A stretch of 50,013 bases of DNA from Streptomyces albipurpureus (lineage in GTDB: Bacteria > Actinomycetota > Actinomycetes > Streptomycetales > Streptomycetaceae). The notes under the pieces were generated by a model. It did no database searches. It had not been told where the DNA came from and worked only from the letters and a program-made list of their open reading frames with translations. Location of the stretch: assembly GCF_023701525.1 (NCBI RefSeq), contig NZ_JAMQAW010000057.1, forward strand, positions 65,850-115,862. Reading direction: 5' to 3'. Made by a program: the position numbers and the translations under genes. Every line of letters starts with the position of its first letter. Position 1 is the first letter of the stretch. Below are positions 17,698 to 25,888 of this stretch, piece after piece.

Positions 17698-19851
17698 TCA
17701 CCGCAGTTGCGGCGCCCCCGTCCCCTCCCAAGGCTTCAGCCTGACCCCCGACAGCCCCCGCACCCAATGCGCTGACACATCCGCCAACCGGGCGGAGCCC
17801 AACGGGCTTCGCCCGAGGCCGACCGCGTACCGCACCGGATCTGCCGCGAAGGGCCGCGGCCAGGCCTGGACGTCTGAGGCTCCTGCCTCCTCCAAGGCTC
17901 GGAGCAGGCCGTGCATCCGTCCCCGTACCCGGCCCATCTGGTCCTCGGGCGAGGTGACGATCAGCCACTGGCAGTGGCGCTGCTCCAGCGGCGGTACGGC
18001 AAGCAGTTCAGGCCAGGGATCAGCCGCCGACTCCAGGGTCTCCCAGGCCCGGAACAACTCCTCCGCGAGCCGGTCCCGGCCAGCGGCGCTCACCCGTTCC
18101 GTGCAGGGGCGGATCGGCTCGCTCGGGGTCATGATCGCCATGGGTAGATCGACGTCCGGGCCGCCCACCGCTGTGCGCCAGTCCCAGGCCGCCCAGCCGC
18201 CGAAGAACTGTCGCAGCAGCTCAGGACCCTCCAACGAGCCTGCCTCGCGGACGGTACGGGCTGCCAGCACCGCCCAGCCGATGCCCGGCACCCCGCCGAA
18301 GGGTGCCGAGCCCAGCCCGCGGGCATGAGCCCACGCCTTCACTTCCCGAGCCAGCCGGGCGAACGCGTCCCGCCGCTCACCCACCGCCTCCAGGATCGCT
18401 TCCGCATCGCTGACCGCGCTCAGCGCAACGGCCGCCGACTCGCCGAGTTCGGTCCGGCGCGCGACGGCTTCCTCCGGGGGGATGTCGCCCGTACCGACCA
18501 CGACCAGGTCCACGACGAGGCCGCTGACCCGGAACCGCACCCCGGGCACCCGCGCGCCCTCCACCACCCGGAGAACGGTGGCGTCCGGTAGGGCCGCCGC
18601 CAGTCGGTCCCGTACCGCCGCGATCTTGACCTCGCCCGGGAGCGCGGTCACCAGGTCCAGATCAGCGTCGGCCAGTGCGCATCCCATCCGCCGCGACCCG
18701 ACCAGGTGGACCGCGCCCTCACCGAGGGCGTGTCGCACCTGCGAGGCCGTGGCCTCGACGAAAGGATCGGGCAGCGGGCCGAGGTCCGCTTCCACCCCGT
18801 AGTGGTCCGAGGCGAAGAGGCCGTCCGTGTCCGGGGTGTCCCCCCGGAGCACGGCTCGTCGTGCCTCCACATCCCGCAGCAGCACCCGGTCCAGTCTGCC
18901 CGCCTGCCCCGTGAGAGAGGAGAGCGCGGCCAGTGGATTACGGGGTGGGTCGAAGGTCGGGGTCTGGTCGTCCTCGCCGTGGACGGAGGTCCAGGCATCG
19001 GTGAGTTCAAGCCGCGACTCTGCCGCCTTCCCCACGTCGTTGAAGTCGCCCAGCAGCACCACAGGACCAGCCAGGGCGGCCAGCCCCTCGGCGATCCGGT
19101 CCAGCTGACCCTTGCGTACCGTGGCGCCATCCGTCGTGTGATCGCTGGTCAGATGGGTGGCCGCGACCGTGACCAGACCGTACGGGTCCGAATCCACCAC
19201 GATCGCGGTCAGTGCCTTGTGCGGTCCGAGAACGTGGTGCCCGGCCTCCCGCACCGGCAGGCGGCTGAGTAGCAGCAGCCCGTACTCATCCACATCGCGC
19301 CCGCCCGGCGTCAGCGTGTAGCCCTCCCGGACCCACTCCGTCGCCCGAATGAGCCTCAGCAGCTCGGATGTCACTTCTTGCAGGGCGATCACATCCGCGT
19401 CTGCGTTACGCAGCACCTCCAGGAGGAGTGGCCGCCGCCGTTCGGTGTTCAGGAGTTCGGCCCCGTACCGGTCCCAGAGGGTGTTCCACGTCAGTACCCG
19501 CAGGGTGGCGGATCCCCTGCGCGGGATGGCGGTGGAGACCCAGGTCGTGCCGTCCCAGCGCTGGGGAGTGATCGGCGTGAAGAAGGGGGAGGGCAGCCGG
19601 CGAGGGTCCTGCGCGCGTCCGGCGTCGGTGAGGTCGATACGGTCCACTCCCGTACGCCGATCCCACACCAGCTCCCCATCGGCCTCAAAGAACAGCACCC
19701 GGTGCCAGGGAACCTCCCCGCCCGGTACGAACGAGGTCAGCGGAACCCGCTTGGGTTCGGCGCCACGCTGCGTCACGCCCAGCACAAACCTGGCCGGATC
19801 GAATCGGGCATCCCAGCGCACCCGGTGGTAAAGCCCCTCACTCGTCTGCAT
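17698..19851 (-). CDS. RNA repair fusion: DUF504 + endonuclease/exonuclease/phosphatase + eukaryotic-type poly(A) polymerase
   Basis: A 717-residue three-part enzyme from ATG 19851, overlapping the upstream ligase gene by 14 bases. Residues 1-75 match the DUF504/MJ1316 RNA-repair domain (LYHRVRWDARFDPARFVLG, VPWHRVLFF, VWDRR). Residues 115-358 are an EEP domain with Asn123, Glu159 (ALQEV), His233, the GDFND motif (Asp269, Asn271) and SDH (348-350). Residues 380-717 follow eukaryotic poly(A) polymerase block by block: nucleotidyltransferase GS (385-386) with Asp397, Asp399 and Asp448; a central domain (VKAWAHARGLGSAPFGGVPG, then RQFFGGWAAWDW and a MTPSEPI segment); and an RRM-like end (QRHCQWLIVTSPEDQMGRV). 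It likely removes damaged 3' ends or adds nucleotides to broken RNA before ligation by its partner; the substrate is unknown. Confidence 0.87.
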   Translation of the reverse strand: MQTSEGLYHRVRWDARFDPARFVLGVTQRGAEPKRVPLTSFVPGGEVPWHRVLFFEADGELVWDRRTGVDRIDLTDAGRAQDPRRLPSPFFTPITPQRWDGTTWVSTAIPRRGSATLRVLTWNTLWDRYGAELLNTERRRPLLLEVLRNADADVIALQEVTSELLRLIRATEWVREGYTLTPGGRDVDEYGLLLLSRLPVREAGHHVLGPHKALTAIVVDSDPYGLVTVAATHLTSDHTTDGATVRKGQLDRIAEGLAALAGPVVLLGDFNDVGKAAESRLELTDAWTSVHGEDDQTPTFDPPRNPLAALSSLTGQAGRLDRVLLRDVEARRAVLRGDTPDTDGLFASDHYGVEADLGPLPDPFVEATASQVRHALGEGAVHLVGSRRMGCALADADLDLVTALPGEVKIAAVRDRLAAALPDATVLRVVEGARVPGVRFRVSGLVVDLVVVGTGDIPPEEAVARRTELGESAAVALSAVSDAEAILEAVGERRDAFARLAREVKAWAHARGLGSAPFGGVPGIGWAVLAARTVREAGSLEGPELLRQFFGGWAAWDWRTAVGGPDVDLPMAIMTPSEPIRPCTERVSAAGRDRLAEELFRAWETLESAADPWPELLAVPPLEQRHCQWLIVTSPEDQMGRVRGRMHGLLRALEEAGASDVQAWPRPFAADPVRYAVGLGRSPLGSARLADVSAHWVRGLSGVRLKPWEGTGAPQLR

Positions 19852-21514
19852 GGCTGTCCCCGTCCCCGTACTTGTCCTCGATGGTTCCGTCCGGGCCGAT
19901 GTACCAGGTGCGATGCGCCCGCCCCGGGTACGGAGGCTCGTACCGCCGCAACTGGGACTCCAGTACTTCCCGCGGTACGGCGTGGGCGCGCCCGGCGTTG
20001 CGGCGTACCAACTGCACCTCGTCGACCACCATGACCGCATGGGTGAGCAGCGCGTTTCGGCGGCGGGCGACCTTCCGCACCAGCGCGCGCTGATGTCGAT
20101 TGAGCGAGGTCGCATCCCAGACGACGGTCCCACCCGCGCCCAGTGCCTGATCGAGCTGGTTCAGACCGGTCCGTAGGACATCCCCATTGCCCCGCTGATC
20201 GGCACGCGACCCGGCAGCCTCCCGTAGCTCATCGAGCGATACGACGACATCCGCGCGTAGCCCGCGGGCGAAGGTGCTCTTGCCGCTGCCCGAAGGGCCG
20301 ACCATATGGACCAGTTGGGGAAAGTCGCCGTCGCGCCAACGCCAGGTGGCGGCGGCGGCCTCCTCAGGGCCGCCGATCCGCCCCTCCGCGTACGCCTCCC
20401 GCGCCTCGGCCCGGCAACGGTCCGCCGCGTCCGGCCCCAAGCCGTCGAACCGCGGCGGCTGCCAGGCCCGGATCTCCTCCGCGTACAGCGCTGACCATTC
20501 GGACTGTTCCCGCTCCTGCGTGGTCTGCGCCGTGGCGGCCGCAACGGTGTGCAGGACGCCGAGGTCAGCGGCGTACGACAGGCGCAGCAGGCCGGTCGGG
20601 CGTTCCTCGTCGGGGTAGGGGCGCTGCAGGCCGGGGGCGAGGCCGATGACATCGGCGACCTGGCGGGCGAGCCGCATCCCCAGGGTGGGGCGCAGCCGGG
20701 CGGTGAGGGTGGATCGCCGTTCGCCGTGCAGCAGCGCGGCAAGGACCGCGGTCAGCCGCCCATCCCCGGTCTGTCCCAGCCGATCCGCCACCTCGGCGAC
20801 AACGGCATCCGACGCCCGGGCGGTCACCCCGAGCGCATGGGCCAACTCCTCGACGCTCGCCGGACCACCGGACCGTACGGACCAGAGCGCGGCGGCAGGT
20901 CCCAGACCGTTGGCGACGACGGCCGAGTGCATCCAGTGCGTATCGGTCCGCACATGCCCGGCCCGTACCCACTTGGCCACCCGGTGACGGAAGCCGGTGT
21001 CCGCGAAGCCCTCTGCGGTCCGCACGACATAGCCCTCCTGCCGGGACAGGTCGAGCCGCAGAGCGCGCAGCGCCCGCTCATCGAAGGTCCCGCGCCAGAG
21101 AACGGATGGTGTCGGAATCCCCAGCCCGCGCAGAAACGGCACCGTTCGATCCCAGTCCAGACAGTGCCCGTCCGCGTCCCATACGGAGAAGCCGTAGAAG
21201 TAGCTGTCGAGCTGGTCGTACGGGAGGGAATGGCGGGCGTACATGTTCTCGCCGGATATCCGCCAGCCGGTGGGAATGTGCTGGGCAATGCGACTCTGGA
21301 GGGCTTTGACCCATGCCCGGGAGGGATGGTGGACGGAGTCCAGGGATCGGGCGTGCAGCCCGTCCCCGTACAAGGTGGTGTTCTCACCGTCGAGCTTCTC
21401 GGTGACGACGACTTCCCGCCCGATGAGATGCGACAGATCACCGGTCCGCACATCGTCGGATGTGGCACCTGGAGACCAGGGCAGATGCGGTGTTCGCGGA
21501 TAGTGCGTCCGCAT
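19838..21514 (-). CDS. RNA ligase fused to polynucleotide kinase-like P-loop domain
   Basis: A 558-residue protein from ATG 21514; the long upstream extension of the frame does not look coding. The N-terminal half is an RNA ligase of the covalent nucleotidyltransferase superfamily: motif I VTEKLDGEN with the AMP-accepting Lys40, then WRISGENMYAR, SYFYGFSVWD (motif III), EGYVVR (motif IV) and VAKWVR (motif V). The C-terminal part (about 400-558) is a kinase with Walker A GPSGSGKST near residue 406, SLDELR (the D-x-x-R pattern of 5'-OH polynucleotide kinases) and VVWDATSLNRHQR. It could phosphorylate a 5'-OH RNA end and then seal it. It overlaps the DUF504-EEP-poly(A) polymerase gene, so the two are one operon. 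Confidence 0.87.
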   Translation of the reverse strand: MRTHYPRTPHLPWSPGATSDDVRTGDLSHLIGREVVVTEKLDGENTTLYGDGLHARSLDSVHHPSRAWVKALQSRIAQHIPTGWRISGENMYARHSLPYDQLDSYFYGFSVWDADGHCLDWDRTVPFLRGLGIPTPSVLWRGTFDERALRALRLDLSRQEGYVVRTAEGFADTGFRHRVAKWVRAGHVRTDTHWMHSAVVANGLGPAAALWSVRSGGPASVEELAHALGVTARASDAVVAEVADRLGQTGDGRLTAVLAALLHGERRSTLTARLRPTLGMRLARQVADVIGLAPGLQRPYPDEERPTGLLRLSYAADLGVLHTVAAATAQTTQEREQSEWSALYAEEIRAWQPPRFDGLGPDAADRCRAEAREAYAEGRIGGPEEAAAATWRWRDGDFPQLVHMVGPSGSGKSTFARGLRADVVVSLDELREAAGSRADQRGNGDVLRTGLNQLDQALGAGGTVVWDATSLNRHQRALVRKVARRRNALLTHAVMVVDEVQLVRRNAGRAHAVPREVLESQLRRYEPPYPGRAHRTWYIGPDGTIEDKYGDGDSHADE

Positions 21515-21755
21515 GTTGATCGGCCCCCCGGCGCTGACGATGGCTGTGCCGGGCCACTGTAGAAGCCGCTGACCAGGTCGATCGAGCGAATTACGGTCGG
21601 GTGGGCGGAGGGTAGGTGCTGGGGGAGCGGCACTTGGGCAAGGCTGGCGCTTGATGAGCGGCTGGAGAGAGAGCTCGAAGCAGTGGTGGGGACTTTGGCT
21701 GTGTGAGGCCGAACTCCCCCACTGCGATGGGACCGGAGAGGGAGGAACGAACCCC

Positions 21756-22226
21756 ATGACCATCGCCTCTGATGACAGGAACCGTGACGTAATTCGGTAC
21801 CAGGCCGTGCGGGATTTAGTCGCGCGGACGCAGGGCAATGTGCCGGGGAAACTGGAGATCACCAGGGGGGAGGTCATCCACGACAGGTCATCCCCAGAAG
21901 GTCTTCATGAACTGACGGCGGCTCGTGTCAGCCGCCGTCTGGAGAAGGTGATGCCGGAAGGCTTGCTGGCTCACACGGGGACACCCGATGTCGAAGATGT
22001 CTCCCAGGGCGTTCTCCGTCATCCCGACATCATTGTGATCGCCGAGGCCGATATGGAAGTCGAAGGCTCCTTCGACCCGCGTACGGGCGAAGGGGCTGTT
22101 CTGTCTGACGTTCACCCGACACCGGGCGGGCCACGTTATGCCACCCGCAAGGATTTCCTCTATCGAGAGGAGATCGCTATCGGAGAGTGGGTCATCTCCA
22201 CGGAGAACCTGCCCCGGTACCCCTAG
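21756..22226 (+). CDS. Uma2 family endonuclease, internally deleted
   Basis: About 156 residues from ATG 21756, preceded by GGAGAGGGAGG. The first part has the Uma2 pattern: EITRGEVIHDRSSPEGLHEL, then VLRHPDIIVIAEADMEVEGS. The end (DPRTGEGAVLSDVHPTPGGP, YATRKDFLYREEIAIGEWVI, LPRYP) also matches the C-terminus of Streptomyces Uma2 proteins. Between GSF and DPRTG, near 22070, the usual middle of 30-40 residues is missing in frame. That part holds the VVEVxSPSN...K...YxxxGIPxYxIV block, including the Glu of the PD-(D/E)XK site. Uma2 proteins are normally about 185-195 residues. The product is therefore probably inactive. It is divergent from the RNA-repair operon. Confidence 0.7.
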   Translation: MTIASDDRNRDVIRYQAVRDLVARTQGNVPGKLEITRGEVIHDRSSPEGLHELTAARVSRRLEKVMPEGLLAHTGTPDVEDVSQGVLRHPDIIVIAEADMEVEGSFDPRTGEGAVLSDVHPTPGGPRYATRKDFLYREEIAIGEWVISTENLPRYP

Positions 22227-22930
22227 TATTTCCAGCAGCGCTCACTCTCTAATTCTGGGACGATCTCGATCGTAGCGCCCTTTCAGGTTTTCGGTGCTGG
22301 ACATCTGGCCCCATCCCGAAATGCTTGAGGTGGGACTAGTTCTGGATGAAACGGAAATTCTTCATTTCGCCGCAATCGATTCAGAGTCAGTGATTGCCGC
22401 AGTGGCACTCTTCTAGCCGGTGCATCTGTAGATAGTGGAGCGGGGATTACGCGGTGCCGTAGCTCCCCTGTCGCCCTTCCGGGTATTCCGGAATCTATAG
22501 AGGGGTGACATTGAGAGTGGCAGATTTGCGTCACGGACACGAAGGGGCCGCGCTCTAGCCTTGTGGGCAGTAGCGCTTCCGCTTGGGCTCCTAGCCGGTT
22601 GACCGCCGCCGCCAGGCGGACGGGCGGGAACGAAAGACTTGGCTAGGGCAGGGAGACACGACAGGCAACAGCCGCGATGGCCCGGGGGAGGCCGCTTCCT
22701 AGCCACCTGCAACCCATCGCCAAGCCTGGCGTCTTGACCGGCCGTCAGCTAGGCCCGAGGCTCTGTTTGTCCCCCACACGAGTGAGGGTGAGAACTCTTG
22801 TGTCGGGGTCGATTCATCTGTTATGACCAGCGGTTTTTCTTTTCGTCAATGTGCGTTCCTGCACCCTGCGTACCCGTTCGCACCCTCTAGCGTGATCGCC
22901 AGAAGGCACACCGGATGAGGGGGCAGGGCT
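22227..22930. other. Gene-free interval of about 700 bases
   Basis: No convincing gene was found on either strand. Candidate frames are short and lack ribosome binding sites. A lower-GC stretch at about 22290-22416 holds a 40-codon frame starting at GTG (VLDIWPHPEMLEVGLVLDE) that ends in TAG; it could be a gene remnant. An imperfect hairpin (CCCCCACACGAGT at 22771-22783 with ACTCTTGTGTCGGGG at 22794-22808) lies about 120 bases upstream of the next gene and may belong to its leader. Confidence 0.5.
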
Positions 22931-23398
22931 ATGACCGGGGCAGGGGCGGACCCATGGCAGGAGCTGTTCGAACTCGCGGAGCGGCCCAGAGACGCCCGTA
23001 CGGGTACGGGAATGTCCCTGGCGTCCGTCGCTGGCAGTCCCGGTGGGCCGGGGGCCCCTGGGGCGAAGGGCGCAACGGGTGTGCTGAAGCACGAGGCCCA
23101 GCCCTGGACATCCGCTGCTGCCGCGGCCGGCGCGATCCGGACCAACACGGCCAGTGCCAACGCCAAACTGACATCGGCTCATGAAGGAGTCGACTCGGGT
23201 GCCGCGGGACTTGCCAGCCTCGGCGTGCTGAGGACCGTGCTTACGTCGTGGGAGAGGCGCCTTGGAGCCGTCCGCGACGAATGCGGCTATCTGGACCCGG
23301 TTCTCAAACGTGTGGCCACCGATCAGGGCGAGAACGAGAAGACGGTGAAGTCTTCCTTCCGGCAGGCTGCCCCATCGGCTGCTGAGAAGAGCGGGTGA
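22931..23398 (+). CDS. Small helical partner protein of the DUF1023 hydrolase cassette
   Basis: A 155-residue protein starting at ATG 22931 with GGGCAGGG upstream. It has a short Gly-Pro-Ala-rich spacer (GGPGAPGAKGATG), then helical segments with LGVLRTVLTSWERRLGAVRD and LDPVLKRVATDQGENEKTVK. The overall form is that of ESX/WXG100-associated small proteins. It overlaps the next gene by 4 bases. It holds the same relative position as the 145-residue protein at 2510. Function is assigned by context only. Confidence 0.68.
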   Translation: MTGAGADPWQELFELAERPRDARTGTGMSLASVAGSPGGPGAPGAKGATGVLKHEAQPWTSAAAAAGAIRTNTASANAKLTSAHEGVDSGAAGLASLGVLRTVLTSWERRLGAVRDECGYLDPVLKRVATDQGENEKTVKSSFRQAAPSAAEKSG

Positions 23399-25218
23399 GT
23401 CGGGTGCTGACATGGCAGCTGCTCCGCGATCTGAAACTGTCCGAGTTAGAGGGCGCGGCCGACGGCTGGGGCGTGGCCAGCAACCAGGCCGACGCAGCGC
23501 GCGACAGAATCAGCAACCAGATGATCAACGCGCTGGCGGAATCCCAGGTGAGCGAGGCCGCCGACACCGCGCTGGAACGACTCAAGCAACTCGACCGCAA
23601 CTTTGAGTACGCGTACACGGAATGCGGTCTGGTCCGTACGACCCTGAACTCACTCGCCCATGAACTGGGCGAACAGCAGCGACGACTCAACAGCGCACTC
23701 GAAGACGCGGCCAGCCGCAAGTTCACGGTCCATCCCGATGGCTCGGTCAGCTACCCCGAAGGCGGCACCAACCTCCTCGACAAGCCCGTGGCCGGCGGCA
23801 CGACCCGCCGGAGGGGAATCCTGGAACAGCCTTCCCCTCTGACCAACCCCAACCCCCACCGGGCCGAAGCCCAGCGAATCGCCGACACCATCGGCGGAGC
23901 CGTCCAGGGCGCCACCGAGATCGACAACCGCTTCAGCAAGATCCTGGCCGCCCTCAAGGCCCCGCCGGGACTCGCCGTGACCACGGCCACTTGGACGGAC
24001 GCGGCCAAGGACGCCGAAGCCGTCCGCAAGGCGGCCAAGGGCTACCTCCCCGAGGCCATCCCGGACTGCGGAAGCCCCGCGAACCGCAAGGAGTGGTGGG
24101 ACAGCCTCACCCAGGAACAGCGCGAAGAACTCCTGGCGACCTACCCGGACCGCATCGGCAACCTGGACGGCATCCCGGCGTTGGTACGGGACGCGGCGAA
24201 CAGGGACAACCTCCAGTTGCTGATCGGGAAGCTGGAGGGGCAGTCGGATACGACGTCGCAGAACCAGTTGGCGGGGTTGAAGAGCATCGATGAGCAGCTA
24301 AGGGCCCAGCCGAAGCCCGGCGTGCCGCCCATGCTCCTGCTGGGGATCGGGGACGAGGGCCTGGGGCGGGCGATTGTCTCGTTCGGGAATCCGGATACGG
24401 CGAGGAATGTTTCTGCCTACGTTCCGGGGTTGGCAACTTCGTTGGACGCAGACTTCGCCAACAACGACATCAAACGGGCGCGTGATACTGCTTCGTGGGC
24501 AATTGACGAGGACCCGTCTACCGCGTCCATTGTGTGGCTTGGTTACGATCCGCCACAGATTTCGGGAGAGAAACCTCTCGACAATCTTGCTGTTACGAGT
24601 GACCGAGATGCGCGAGTGGGCGCTATTGCATACAACCAGTTTATGGACGGTCTAGGGGCGACCAACCAGAACGCGAACCCACACTTCACGGCAATTGGAC
24701 ACTCCTACGGCTCGCTGACAGTAGGCCAGGCCGCGCAGCAGGACGGTGGCATCCCGGGAGTCGACGACATCATTCTGGTAGGAAGTCCTGGGACAGGTGC
24801 TAAGGCTGCCACAGACCTGGGGGTTAGTGGCGACCACGTGTACGTCGGTGCAGCGGAGAATGATCCGGTCACTAAACTTCCCGACCAGAACTCGGCGAAA
24901 GGTCTGATACTGGGAGCCCAGTTGGGACTTACGGGCCCTCCGCTGGCGGCCCCAATCGGGGCAGCTGCTGGCTACGCCTTGGGGGACGCCGCAACCGATG
25001 AGAATCAAATCTATTACGGTACAGACCCGGCTCATAGGGACTTTGGTGCTCACCGTTTTAAGGTGGATGACGGTCCACCCGTCCATTTCGATGGTGGTGT
25101 ACAGACCCCTGCTCACTCGAATTACTTCAATCCTGATCGAGACGATGAATCCGTCCGAAATATCGCGAAGATTATCGTGGGTGACGGCGACGCAATCACC
25201 AAACAGGAGCACCGATGA
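23395..25218 (+). CDS. Alpha/beta hydrolase of the DUF1023 family
   Basis: A 607-residue protein starting at GTG 23395. The first 230 residues are helical and ESX-like (LSELEGAADGWGVASNQADA). EWWDSLTQEQREELLATYPD follows, then the DUF1023 core: NPDTARNVSAYVPGL, IVWLGYDPP, and the nucleophile elbow AIGHSYGSLT with Ser437. Downstream are DDIILVGSPGTGA and an END motif (VGAAENDPVT), consistent with the acid of a serine hydrolase triad, and a late DFGAHRF that may supply the histidine. There is no signal peptide. It may be exported by a type VII-like route. It overlaps both neighbours by 4 bases. The DNA becomes lower in GC from about 24,480 to the end. The substrate is unknown. Confidence 0.83.
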   Translation: MSRVLTWQLLRDLKLSELEGAADGWGVASNQADAARDRISNQMINALAESQVSEAADTALERLKQLDRNFEYAYTECGLVRTTLNSLAHELGEQQRRLNSALEDAASRKFTVHPDGSVSYPEGGTNLLDKPVAGGTTRRRGILEQPSPLTNPNPHRAEAQRIADTIGGAVQGATEIDNRFSKILAALKAPPGLAVTTATWTDAAKDAEAVRKAAKGYLPEAIPDCGSPANRKEWWDSLTQEQREELLATYPDRIGNLDGIPALVRDAANRDNLQLLIGKLEGQSDTTSQNQLAGLKSIDEQLRAQPKPGVPPMLLLGIGDEGLGRAIVSFGNPDTARNVSAYVPGLATSLDADFANNDIKRARDTASWAIDEDPSTASIVWLGYDPPQISGEKPLDNLAVTSDRDARVGAIAYNQFMDGLGATNQNANPHFTAIGHSYGSLTVGQAAQQDGGIPGVDDIILVGSPGTGAKAATDLGVSGDHVYVGAAENDPVTKLPDQNSAKGLILGAQLGLTGPPLAAPIGAAAGYALGDAATDENQIYYGTDPAHRDFGAHRFKVDDGPPVHFDGGVQTPAHSNYFNPDRDDESVRNIAKIIVGDGDAITKQEHR

Positions 25219-25835
25219 AGGCAACGCGTCTGGTCCTGGCGATCGTGCTTGCCCCAGTTTTGGCGGGCTGTGGCCTTCTTGGGGTGTCTGATGGCAAAGA
25301 AAACGAGAAGCGGGTGGTGAGCAAGATCAGCTTGCAGGAGGCCTCGGATGACGCAGATGCGATCATGCTGGGTACGTTGAGGGCCGTGCGACCCGAGCTG
25401 AACTGGGTGCACGGCCCATCACTAGACAGCGGCTGCGGTTCCTACAAGATCGATGGCAACGTGGCGGCGTCAATGTCGCGAAAAGTCATTGTTATGACCA
25501 TCGTGTCCGAGGTCAGGCGAGGGAGCTTGCTGGGAGTGATCGAGCGTCACTGGAAGCAGCAGGGCTACATCATCACGGGCGTGGACTCGCACGAGAAGAC
25601 GCCCGCGATCTTCGCGCGGACTCCCGAAGGCCTCCGTATGAGTGTCTCTGTAGGAAAGAAGGGGCAGTTCTTCCTTCGCGCCACGACCCCCTGCTTCATC
25701 CAGTCCGAGGTCTCCCCGCCCAGGACCCCCGGTACCGGCACCCCCTTCGAAGGCCCCGTCATCCCCGACCCCCACGTCCACTCCGCCTTCTGGTCCGCCA
25801 CCACCCCGGCCCCCTTGGCGTCCCCCACCCCCTGA
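25215..25835 (+). CDS. Lipoprotein downstream of the DUF1023 hydrolase
   Basis: A 206-residue predicted lipoprotein. The signal peptide MKATRLVLAIVLAPVLAGC ends in the lipobox VLAGC (Cys19). The mature part contains LNWVHGPSLDSGCGSYKIDG, HWKQQGYIITGVDSHEKTP and a Pro/Thr-rich tail. It overlaps the hydrolase gene by 4 bases. This is the same layout as the lipoproteins at 4446 and 5040 relative to their WXG-like gene. A role as a membrane-bound partner or immunity protein is inferred. No enzymatic motif is visible. Confidence 0.72.
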   Translation: MKATRLVLAIVLAPVLAGCGLLGVSDGKENEKRVVSKISLQEASDDADAIMLGTLRAVRPELNWVHGPSLDSGCGSYKIDGNVAASMSRKVIVMTIVSEVRRGSLLGVIERHWKQQGYIITGVDSHEKTPAIFARTPEGLRMSVSVGKKGQFFLRATTPCFIQSEVSPPRTPGTGTPFEGPVIPDPHVHSAFWSATTPAPLASPTP

Positions 25836-25860
25836 CGCCCCAAGCGCCGCGTGCCGCTGT

Positions 25861-25888
25861 TTGACACGCCACCCCTCCGGGGTACGCT
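25861..25888 (+). promoter_or_regulatory. Vegetative-type promoter of the S10 operon
   Basis: TTGACA at 25861-25866 and TACGCT at 25883-25888 are separated by 16 bases, a near-consensus pair for the main actinobacterial sigma factor (HrdB). It is the best promoter-like sequence between the lipoprotein gene and rpsJ, and would give a leader of about 370 nucleotides. Confidence 0.65.
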
